DNA from: Neelides folsomi
Lineage: Eukaryota; Arthropoda; Collembola; Neelipleona; Neelidae
DNA: 64,000 bases
Direction: 5' to 3'
NCBI GenBank assembly: GCA_034687125.1
Contig: JAQGBZ010000011.1
Location: 455,983-519,982, forward strand
Shown here one piece after another: positions 14,425 through 24,133 of this stretch (positions within the stretch are counted from its first letter, which is position 1; every line of letters begins with the position of its first letter). The position numbers and the translations under genes are program-made. The notes under the pieces are model-generated. The model searched no databases and had not been told where the DNA came from. It saw nothing but the letters and a program-made list of their open reading frames with translations.

Positions 14425-14725
14425 GCCGGTCACCCGTAACCTACGGGTCACTCGATGCTTGGATTTCAGGATACCATTGAATCACCCGTAATCGTGGATA
14501 TTCCAATATCCGTAACCCGTCTATCAGATAGATTACTAAATTGGAATATCCGACTAAAGAATTGGAATATGTGTTGCTCTAAACGATAAAACGACCCAAG
14601 AACCCATTTCTTTCATGTTTTTCACCTCTTTAAACCTCATGGGTGTCGATCGCAGTAATTGATCAGTCGGATCATCCGCCACCCGTTATTGGGGGGTGTC
14701 CCAATACCTTTTTTTACTATTCGTT
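14425..14725. repeat. Block of recurring CCCGTAAC-type words and small palindromes
   Basis: The word ACCCGT(A/T) recurs at least four times. Small dyads include ACCCGTA-ACC-TACGGGT (14432-14448), GGATATT-CC-AATATCC (14496-14511) and TATTGGG...CCCAATA near 14690-14705. TTGGAATATCCG recurs nearby. The words look unlike the surrounding DNA and may be a decayed transposon fragment. No ORF is present. Confidence 0.45.
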
Positions 14726-15748
14726 ATCCATAACCGATCATTAATATTTCGTTTCGTTCAGGATGAAAAGAGTTTCTGATTGTAATGCCAAAAGGTACTA
14801 TTTGAGTATAAATCCGAATTTAATGTTATTTTTAATTCAAAATCGCCAATAAAGGCAGGATAGTTATTGAGGCCACATTTTAATTATTACTCCTTCTTAT
14901 AATAGAGGGGATACCAAATTCATTATCACAATACATGTTTCTATATGTATGAGTGCCGAATTGAGTCATTGAATCGTGACAATTTCAAGATGAAGAGCAG
15001 TTCCATTTGTTCCATTCATTCGAAGTTTTAAGGAGATGACCTTGTCAAGTTAATTTAATATTGGTAAACAAATGAGACTTAACATTTATTTCAATTTCGA
15101 GAGCTTCAGATAGGAAAAGAACTGACATGAAGATGTAATTATAGGCCATTATGAACATTGTTGAATATGAATAATACCAATAAGAAAAAGTTAAATATGC
15201 TGATAAGTGATTAAGGTAGAGATCAAAGAAACAATAGTCATACTTATCTTACACTACTCTAAAATGTTCAAGTTGGATATCAGCAGGTTGGCATAAAATT
15301 GCAAAGAAACTGAAAGTATTTGTGGTCTTACATGGTTAGTCATATCATATACCAAAATGATCCTGATAATTATCATCTTATTTGTGTAAAAATTTCAAAA
15401 CAAAATACTTTATTCCACTTATTAGAGAGTAATTAAATTTCATCTTCTTCGTCCTATTCATATATGAGGAATTTAACTATATTGATAAAATAATGGTAAA
15501 TGTAGGTGTGTTGGAGTAGGTAAACTTTTTATCTGTTTGAATGAAAAAGATTTCAGGTTTTATGCATTAATGTAGTCGTTTACAAAACTTGTTGAATTGA
15601 GCTCTGAAAATTCAAGGGGAAATTCAGGCTTTTAGATAAGAGCCTGAAAGCTGCTAAATGCGCCTCGGGTTTAAACATTATCATTTTTAAAATCATAAAA
15701 TTTCTTTAATTAGGCCAAAATTTGAACAATTTTGGACATAAACTCAAT
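14726..15748. other. Intergenic DNA upstream of NDUFA8
   Basis: AT-rich DNA with no coding signal. It should contain the NDUFA8 promoter, but no clear TATA box or initiator stands out. Confidence 0.35.
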
Positions 15749-16629
15749 ATGGTGATTACTGCTGACACTTGGCTTCCCACAAATGAAGAACTCACTGTCG
15801 AAGAGGTCAATCTCAGTACGAATTATTTGAAGGCTGGAGCTTTCCATTTAGGAAAGAAATGTGAAGCGGCTAACAATGTAATAAAAAGTTCCAAATTAAT
15901 TTTGATATACATTACAGTTTCATTTGATTTAATATACTTTAACGAGGAATAATATCAGGTTAAATGAATATTGTTCTAAATAAGTGATACACAAAGGGAA
16001 AAGGAAGAGGTTGAAGGTCTAAAAGTAGTTTATAACAAAATCAAAAAATAAATAGTCAAATTACAATAAACACATACATATTTTTAATAAGTTCAATGGT
16101 CAATTATATTAAATGTTAATTTATTACAGGATTTCATGCTTTGTCGTGCTGAAGAGAAAGATCCAAGAAAATGTCTTGATGCGGGAAAAAAAGTCACGGC
16201 TTGCAGTATGGAGTTCTTTCGATCAGTTAAGAAAAATTGTGCTGAAGAATTCACGGATTACGGAAAATGCTTAGATTTGGCTGGAACAGATATGGAATTG
16301 AGACGGTAATATTCTAAGAACATTACTATAATACAAAATGCTGAAGGCATCTTCTAATATTGTTCTAAGCTTTTAATATAAAACATCAAATTAATATTTA
16401 CAGGTGCCGTAATACACAAGCCATCTTTGACACTTGCATGTTTGAAAAACTCGGATCGGTGCGGCCACATTATGGTTATTTTTGCGAAGCTAAGATTCAT
16501 GAGTCGTCTCGACCGAAGCCACCTCCAGAACCAATTGCTGTATACCCGGATGCGCTTCCAGAAATCCCAGACGAAAGTATGCCAAGAGCTCCCAAGAACA
16601 TGTTTGGAACCCGAGAATTCCTCTACTAA
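15749..16629 (+). CDS. NDUFA8: NADH dehydrogenase [ubiquinone] 1 alpha subcomplex subunit 8
   Basis: Three exons, 15749-15877, 16130-16305 and 16404-16629, give 176 aa (the human protein has 172). This is an accessory subunit of mitochondrial complex I on the intermembrane-space side. It carries four CX9C half-motifs: C38-EAANNDFML-C48, C58-LDAGKKVTA-C68, C-AEEFTDYGK-C and C-RNTQAIFDT-C. These are oxidised by the MIA40 pathway during import. The segment DFMLCRAEEKDPRKCL and the VRPHYG region match the family closely. The start is the ATG at 15749; an upstream in-frame TTG is not a credible eukaryotic start. A poly(A) signal lies at 16780-16785. RSPH1 starts only about 320 nt downstream on the same strand. 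Confidence 0.95.
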
Positions 16630-16779
16630 ACAACCGAATGGTCCTTTTCGTAGAAACTTGATTTTTAATTGGACATTGCCTATAATGTTAAATAATCAGA
16701 ATGCGTAGATTTGTTCAAATGATAGACATGTATAAATGTAAAACGGTGAGTCAATAAGTTAAATGTATAATATAATGGA

Positions 16780-16785
16780 AATAAA
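16780..16785 (+). terminator. NDUFA8 poly(A) signal
   Basis: AATAAA lies about 150 nt after the NDUFA8 stop codon. Confidence 0.6.
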
Positions 16786-16950
16786 ATCACTTTATGCGTT
16801 AATTGAAAATATTTTTATTGGTCATGGGAATATTTTACCATGTTGAATCCTATCATTTCTAATGAAAATAAATTATATTCACAATAAAATCTCGAGAAAT
16901 TCTCGGAGCATCAAAGTTTTAAAAGTCAATAGTTGTTGAAATCTCTTGAA

Positions 16951-19928
16951 ATGAGGGACGAAGAAGAAGGAGAAGGCGAGGGAGGAGAAGGTCCATTGAT
17001 CCTTAAAAATCCAATTGGGGTTAGTATGACTTTAATTAAGATATTTTATATTTACTTAAATAATTCAACTTCGGGTATTACATTTAGAACTGGGTAAATC
17101 GGGTAATGGTATATAAAGCATGGGTCTATGGTCAAGGCACATGCTTGTTTACACAAAGTAAGCGGGCATAAAGGCAAGGATTGACCAGAATCGGTTGTTA
17201 AACTTATTTCTTACAAATATATAAAAATTAATTGGATTTAAATGTTATACAGAAATATAATAGTAGACATAATTAATAAAAATAAATTGATAATTATGGA
17301 AAAAAATATCAAAAATTATTAGCAGAGGATGGTATCGATCCATCTACCTCTGGGTTATGGGCCCAGCACGCTTCCATTGCGCCACTCTGCTTATTATGCC
17401 AGACTCCTGGCTTTTTCATACCCTTATACCAAACATTGGTTTGCCTTCAAAAATAAACGTTTTACAAACTCTTATTTAACTTTAACCTTCAATTTATAAT
17501 GATCTAAATCTTAAATATATTAATATAAAAAATTTCTTATTAAATATACTGTAAGCGTATATTGTAAATTTAGCCCTGGTTGGAACTATTTAATTGAAAA
17601 ATCTCATATTACCTCAACAAGTGTTAAGAAAAATCATTGGGCATTAAAATATGCATATGCAATTACCAAACTTAGAATTTTAGCATTAAAATGATCATAT
17701 TTAGGAGTATTTTGGATCCCGGAATGACAAAAACGAAAGACATGGAAGAGGACGGGCTCTACTCCCAAATTGCGACATTTACTTGGGCACTTACTTCAAG
17801 GGAAAACGGCATGGAATCGGAGTGTACAAGTATCGAAAAGGAAATGGTGCAAGATATGGTGGACATTGGGTCATGGGAGAAAAGACAGGATGGGGAGTAA
17901 ATTGAAAACACAATATAAATACTGATAAGAATATAAAAATGAATTCCTACATTACCCTACTTATGTATACTATAACTAAATCATTATATTAAGGTTTGTC
18001 AGATAATTAATAGAACTAATTAACCATGTCTTTTTAATTACTAGGTTCAATACTTCCCCGATGCATCCTACTATACGGGTAATTCATATTATATTTATTT
18101 AATTAAGAATATACCCCTAATTTTTTAGTATTTTGAAATATTTTGTAAACCTTAAGTATATTAAATACCATAAGATTTTTCCATTTTAATTTTCAATATT
18201 TTTGTAAGGATTTTGGTTGCGTGGACTGAAGCATGGTTGGGGTATTTATGTTTACGCCAACGGGGATGAATATGAAGGTTGGTGGTATCAAGGGAAGAGA
18301 AATGGTAGGGGAATTTTCAAGACAAAGAAAACTGGAGAAAAATTCGTTGGTCAATGGATTCTTGGAAAGCGACAAGGGAATGGAATGCTCATTCGAAAAC
18401 ATCATCGATTCATTGGAAACTGGTACAATGATGTTGTAAGTAATCCACAGAAATTTTCTCATCTTTAATATTAATTCACTTTAACAAAATTGTAAACATT
18501 AACAAAATTGTAAATATTGGTTTGTTTCTTAGCCCAAAGGCCCCGGAGTTTACATTTTCCCCGATCTTGGTGTTGAACAACATGGAAAGTATACAATTGT
18601 TAAAGCTAAACCCGAAGGTGTTGGTCGTTGGTTAGCTGGAGTATATCAAGTTATTAGTATGAGGGCTGCACCACCTCCAATGAATCCAATGCAATTTGAG
18701 AAGGAGCGTCGCGCTTTCCTTGTAAAAATCAAACTCAAAAATCTCCATATTTTTTATTTTTTAATTAAAAGTTAACAAAATATACTTCCATACATTAGAT
18801 GGCTGCAGATGAATATGGCGGAGAGGACGAATATCACGGCGAAGATTCTTACATGCTCAACAAACTTGGTGAATATTATGGCGAAGACAATGAAGATAAA
18901 ATGCCAAAAGGCCCAGGAGGGGACAGAAAGCCCCAAATTACTCCTGAATGTTTTGAACAACAACTTTTTTGCGAAATAAAAGCTAAAGTTGATGGAGATT
19001 TGGCCATGGACAACCCTCAGATTCCTGTCGTTCCTCATTGGCGAGTTGTGCAGATCACTGGATTGATGACACCAATTCCTGATGAGACTGTTCCACCACC
19101 TCCCATTCCACTTGTGCCGTCTCCTCCAGTGGAGAAAGAACAAAAGAAGGAAGTGAAGAAGGAAGAATGCAAGCCGGAGGAGGAAGATGAACTTGACAAA
19201 GCCAGACGTGAAGCAATGTTGCATAAACTGGAAGATGTTTATGTGGGAGGAGGCGTTTGTCAAGATAATGAGATTGAAATTAGACTTCCAGAGCCTGAAC
19301 CTCCTTATACAAAATTCTCGACGATTAGTTTGACCAACATGGACTCTTTGAAGGCGGATGTTGAAAAAGCTAAAGTTGAGCAATTGCCACCTCTTGATAT
19401 TGAAGAGGCCATGAAGGAGAATGCGTATGTGTTGATTACCATTTAATTGTTTTTATATTATAGTAATTTAATATTATTTACATTAGAATTGGAAGATTAG
19501 AAGATTAATAATTAATAACATTGTATTAAAATAAATGTAGACAAGGGCTCGACATTTCCAAAAAATGGAAGGAAACTTTGGCGGATTACCGTCGTTGCAT
19601 TGGACCGGAAAAGCCAAAGGGACTCCCTGATAAAGTGGAAGCCAAAAAAGTGTCTTTGGCCGATTCACAACCAACAGAACAGGAAGTCGAAGAAGAAGAG
19701 GAAGAAGAAATGGGAGATGCGGCAAGCAATGTTGGAGACTTCTCAATGAATAACTTAGGACAATTAGATAACTTTGGGCAGATGAACGATCAAGGATTAA
19801 ACAATGGGCAAATGGACGAATTCGGACAAATGATCAATCAGGGTCAAATTAACGAATTCTGGCAGATGATGGCCGGTCAACAGGGAATGGAAAACGTAAT
19901 TCCTCATTTAAACAATGATATGAAATAA
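16951..19928 (+). CDS. RSPH1: Radial spoke head 1 homolog, seven MORN repeats
   Basis: Seven exons, 16951-17019, 17705-17896, 18045-18078, 18209-18435, 18533-18721, 18799-19424 and 19541-19928, give 574 aa. RSPH1 is a radial spoke head component of motile cilia and flagella and transmits signals from the central pair to dyneins. After a short acidic start, residues about 24-190 hold seven MORN repeats of the YxGxWxxGxxHGxG type. Examples are [39 protein letters not shown] and [14 protein letters not shown]. Next comes the RSPH1-type segment [18 protein letters not shown]. The C-terminal half is longer than in human (309 aa total). It is acidic and proline-rich, then ends in a Gln/Asn/Gly/Met-rich repeat (FGQM, NNGQMDE). 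Intron 1 contains an antisense initiator tRNA gene. The gene is tail-to-tail with DNAAF10. Confidence 0.93.
17320..17391 (-). tRNA. tRNA-iMet-CAT: Initiator tRNA-Met (CAT), 72 nt, intronless
   Basis: On the minus strand the sequence folds as a full cloverleaf. The acceptor stem AGCAGAG pairs with CTCTGCT, giving the A1:U72 pair typical of eukaryotic initiators. The anticodon stem-loop is CTGGGCCCATAACCCAG, with anticodon CAT and the initiator-specific three G:C pairs. The T-loop starts with A54 (ATCGATA) in place of TTC. The discriminator base is A at 17320. The internal promoter is present as an A box (GTGGCGCAATGG) and a variant B box (GGATCGATACC). T-runs for Pol III termination follow immediately (17311-17315 and 17300-17307 on the opposite strand). 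It lies inside RSPH1 intron 1, antisense to that gene. Confidence 0.97.
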
Positions 19929-20118
19929 TTTTATATTTACAAGATTGGATAATGAAATAATGCCTATGTTTTTTTAAGTTTTCTGACAATGAAGATAATG
20001 AAGAGTGGGAAATGGTCTAAACATTTGAGAATAAAGTGGAAAAATGCTCTCTATATTTATGTTCAATGGTTAAAACATCATGTATCAAAATATTGTGTGA
20101 ATAATTATGTAAATGTGA

Positions 20119-20135
20119 AATAAATTAGGTTTATT
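20119..20135. terminator. Opposed poly(A) signals of RSPH1 (+) and DNAAF10 (-)
   Basis: AATAAA on the plus strand lies at 20119-20124, with a second copy at 20143-20148. AATAAA on the minus strand lies at 20130-20135. Stop codons are at 19928 (+) and 20265 (-), so the two 3' UTRs probably overlap by a few tens of bases. Confidence 0.55.
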
Positions 20136-20264
20136 GTACAAAAATAAATATATTTAAAGATGATATTAATTTGAGATCGTTATTTAATTTTAATGCATAA
20201 TATTGTTTAGAGTATTGGACGTTCAATAGAAAATTCATGCAGTGACATACCATACAATAGCTAA

Positions 20265-22264
20265 TCAATAATTCACCAATTTAGTGACAATGACAAGTCT
20301 GAGAACTTGATCAAAGCTCGTACAAACAGCAAGTCCTAGTTTTTCTGGACACCAATCAAATGAAGCAAGGGGTTGAGTCGAAAGGGTCATATTTTGAAGG
20401 AGATCGACCGATCCAACGACACCCACTTCTTTTCCATCCGTCACATCCTTCATTGATCGATTTTCAGGATAGTTGCTGTTTTTTGTAAAATAAATAATCA
20501 AAATTAATCGAAACTCACTAATACATTTTACATTTACACATTTTTAAACGCAGTAACGTAGGCGTTAAACTAAACAATATGAAAACAAATTCTTACTATT
20601 TCCACAAGCAAAGAGAACCCGAACCTCCTGCAGTCATAAAAATGTCCCTGTTTTGAGGACAATGCCGACCGAGCCATATTGTAGCTTTATGAGCCTAAGT
20701 ATTAAAAGTACAATTTAGTAAGATGATCTTTATCAAGTTGATATAATTTGAAAAATAGATCAAGGAATTAAAAAAATTATAATTTTATTATAAACAATTT
20801 TAAATGGCTATAAAACATACCTTTTCGGTTAATCCAGTATAACCCTTAATTGGATGCAACGTGCGCAGTTCGAAAACGTGAAATTTTGCTTCAATCGTCG
20901 TGACTAACTGTAAAGAAAATCAAATGGATACTATCAATAAGCAATACTTACACTCTAATAATGTATTGCAATAATTATTAATTATGCAATTAAGCAAGGT
21001 GTAGAGTATAATTTGTTTTTATGTTAATCTGTTTAATATGTTAATATCTGGTTAATTTCTAGTTAAAAGAAATGATTATAATGTTTAATAATAATGGTAA
21101 ATAATTATTTTGTAATATACTTAATGTTAGAATAATTACCAATTTATTGACTGGTATATCTTTGCGATCAAATTCAACAGAGCAAACTCCATTTTTGACG
21201 TTTTTTTCCCAAATTGCTTTCATTTCTCTCAGATCAAATAACTTGACATCTCCATTATCGTAACCAGCTACGAGCATTCTTTCTTCATTATTATAAGAAT
21301 TTCCTATAAGCAAAAGGAAAATAAACTAAATATATTTCAATTTAAAACAATTATCACTTCGACATTTTGAAGTATTTATATGAAAAGCTGTAAATACCAA
21401 AGCAAACAGTCCAACAGTCTCTTTTAGCACTATCTTGGGAAGTTTCAATGACGGCTACAGGTTTATGTTTCTCTCTAATATCCCACACTTTTACCCGACC
21501 TGTTAATTATTTTTTTCACATTAATATCAAGTCATCTTATATAAAATGTTCTAAAATAAAATTTATATGAAACAATAATTAATTACAAACAAAAAACAAA
21601 TGTATAAAGTTAAAATGATGGTCATTTTACCGTCCCTACTTCCTGTTGCAATTTCTTGAGATCCACATCCAATTCCTCCAATCGCATCAATAGCATTAAT
21701 AATCTCATCATGTCCTTTAACATCGTAAATTATCTTACTGGTCTCCATATCCCTTCAAAATTGAAGATTATCAAACACAGAAGAAAATCATATGGGTTAA
21801 AATCGAGCCTTTTATTATTATTAACCACAAAATACCAGATTTGCATCTCTCCGTTAAAGTTTCCCGTTGCCAAATGCTTTGCTGCAAAAGGTGATGCTCC
21901 GTAGCTTGAACATTTAATTGAAGCTGGAGTTTCGATCTAAAATTATAAAATATTAAGCTCATTAAAATTTAAGATTATAAATAATTATAATTACATTAAT
22001 ATTTAATTGACACATTAAATATTAAAGTATATGTATTTATAATATTTGTACAATGTAAAGATATTGTATTTAGAATTTCGATTAATTAACCTTTTTGACT
22101 GATGTCATTTCGTTTGAAGATATTTCGAACATTTCAATGACTCCCGTTCCTTTAGGACGTGATCCAACGACTGTGAATTTTGCAGTTTTCGGGACCCATT
22201 TGCAGTCAAATAAAGTGTAATCAAGCCCTTTTTCAACGTGACAAATCACCTGAGGCTTGTCCAT
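20265..22264 (-). CDS. DNAAF10: Dynein axonemal assembly factor 10 (WD repeat protein 92, Monad)
   Basis: Eight minus-strand exons, 22091-22264, 21836-21936, 21631-21752, 21398-21499, 21140-21303, 20821-20907, 20597-20694 and 20265-20475, give 352 aa (human 357). DNAAF10 is a seven-bladed WD40 protein. It works with the R2TP-like HSP90 co-chaperones in the cytoplasm to pre-assemble axonemal dynein arms. Family landmarks appear in order: [91 protein letters not shown] and, near the end, [18 protein letters not shown] and [14 protein letters not shown]. No domain is missing. The start codon is 362 nt from that of RRP36 on the other strand, suggesting a shared promoter. Its likely clients, axonemal dyneins, fit the ciliary neighbours. 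Confidence 0.95.
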
Positions 22265-22625
22265 CCTCTAAAATAACAAATAAATATATTTTCAACCTAT
22301 AAATGATATTAATATTAAAATTAATAGATTTAACTTCTTCCTAACGTTAATTCAAATTTTGGCGTAGTCTTGAAATAGTCGTGTAATAAATGGGTTAAAG
22401 AAATAACATCCTTATTGGGGAGTAATGAGAGTTGATGTTAACATATCCCTATTCAATGATACCGAATATTGCTCATATAAATATTCTCTTGTAGTCGACA
22501 AATAAAAAGAGAATGTGCGAATTTAATACAAGAAATCATACCAAGCGAATCTCCTTCTTGTTGTTTTAATCCTCAAAATATTTAAACGTAAAGAAATTGC
22601 CAATTTCTGATTTTGGATCGAAGAA
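22265..22625. promoter_or_regulatory. Bidirectional promoter region between DNAAF10 and RRP36
   Basis: The two start codons diverge with 361 nt between them and no other gene in the gap. The promoters of both genes must lie here or in their first introns. By eye I found no clear TATA box and no full RFX-type X-box. Confidence 0.5.
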
Positions 22626-23955
22626 ATGGGGAGACCAAAGGTGAGCTCTCTTTTTATTTAATCGATAAAACAACTTTGGACATGCATGTGAGATACACAA
22701 TTGAGATTGATACTTTGGGGTCTTGATTGATAGCAAATTGTTACAAGAAGCCCCAAATTGTCTGTTGCTCTGATAATTAAATATGCATTTTAATTAATAT
22801 TTAAATTAATTTAAATTAACAGACAAAGACCAACAATGTCAGTGTCGAGTCAATGAAGCATACTCAAGAAGAAGCAAAGTACAGCGATGATGGAGATAAA
22901 CATCAAAAGCCAGAATCAGATTCAGAAGAACCAAGTTCGTCAGACGAAGATGAAATGAATGTTGATGAGAGTAATGATGAAGATGTTGAACAAAGAGTAA
23001 GTAGAGTTAAATAAGACATTACAATTTATAATTATCAAGCTTGTAAAAGGTCATCAAAGTTTAACTTTTGTTTATTTTAGACTGCAATTCGAAGTGAGCT
23101 GAGTAATTTAACTTTTGAAGAGCTTGAAGCCCTGAAAGATAAACTTGGCATAAAAGCTTATAATGAAGCAATGTTTGGAACATCGAGCAAAAAAACTACT
23201 GATAAAGAAGCAAAGAAAAAGTTTTTTAAAAGAACTAATAAAAATCGTCCTCGCGAAATTTCATCAAAGGTCCAAGTAGCCAAAATTCGAGAAGTGGTGC
23301 AGGCTCCTAAAAAATTAATAAGAGATCCAAGGTTTGAATCTTTGTGTGGCGATTTTAATGAAAAGTTATGGGACAAGGAATACGAATTTCTCAAAAATAT
23401 TCAAAAGAAAGAACTTGCAGAGATGGAACAAAAATTGAAAAGTAAAAAAGTTGACCCTGACGAACGAAGGAATATTCAAATTCATTTGCAGAAATTGGTA
23501 TGAATTTACGAATCATTATATTTTATAAACAATCCCAATTAAATCATATATATAATAATATAGAATAATTATAATGAATCATTTTTATGATTACCTAAAC
23601 AGAAAAACAAAGCCAAACTAGACGAAGAAAAGGAAAAATTAAATGTGAAGAAGCGTTCGCAGAGAGAAGAAAATAAAAAACGTTTGGAGGAAGGAAAAAA
23701 GCCATTCTACATTAAAAAATGTAAATATATAGAAATTCACAATTTTAAACAAACAGCTCAATTTACCATTTCATCGGTAATTTCAATAATTAAATGGTCT
23801 TTATTTCAGCTACACAAAAATATTTGGACCTGTCTGAGAAATACGATGAATTAAAATCTTCAGGAAAACTGGAAAAGTATATGAAAAAGAAAAGGAAGAG
23901 TAATACCGTGCGAGATAAAAAGACATTGAATTTTAATAAAATGCAACGTTCCTGA
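22626..23955 (+). CDS. RRP36: Ribosomal RNA processing protein 36 homolog
   Basis: Five exons, 22626-22640, 22823-22996, 23081-23497, 23603-23720 and 23810-23955, give 289 aa. RRP36 is a nucleolar protein of the small-subunit processome needed for early cleavages of pre-rRNA. The N-terminal third is acidic and low in complexity. The conserved core follows: LTFEELEALKDKLG, KNRPREISSKVQV, the signature RDPRFESLCGDFNEKLWDKEYEFL, and a charged coiled coil. The C-terminus has GKKPFYIKKSTQKYLDLSEK, KSSGKLEKYMKKKRK and a basic tail, all as in the family. The first coding exon is only 15 nt (MGRPK). A poly(A) signal follows the stop by 26 nt. Confidence 0.95.
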
Positions 23956-23980
23956 TTTTGATAAGTATTTACAACGTTTT

Positions 23981-24002
23981 AATAAAAAAAATACATTTTA
24001 TT
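23981..24002. terminator. Opposed poly(A) signals of RRP36 (+) and PCNX4 (-)
   Basis: AATAAA on the plus strand lies at 23981-23986 and on the minus strand at 23997-24002. They sit between convergent stop codons at 23955 and 24134, so the transcript ends probably overlap. Confidence 0.55.
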
Positions 24003-24133
24003 GAATTTCATTAAACTTTATAAAACATTGTCATCATATAAAATATTTTGTAAAAAATGCAAAAACCGTATTAAGACAAGGAGGTTAATAGTTAGAACAG
24101 TTAGATTAAGGTATCGTTGTATTCAATCTGAAT

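Noticed and set aside
18772-19383. 203-codon minus-strand ORF
   Set aside because: Exact shadow of RSPH1 exon 6, whose plus-strand reading is supported by splice phases on both sides and by the family.
22265-22625. Possible RFX X-box in the DNAAF10/RRP36 promoter and before the other ciliary genes
   Set aside because: By eye only half-sites (for example AGGTAAC near 33560) were seen; no full X-box that I would defend without a matrix scan.
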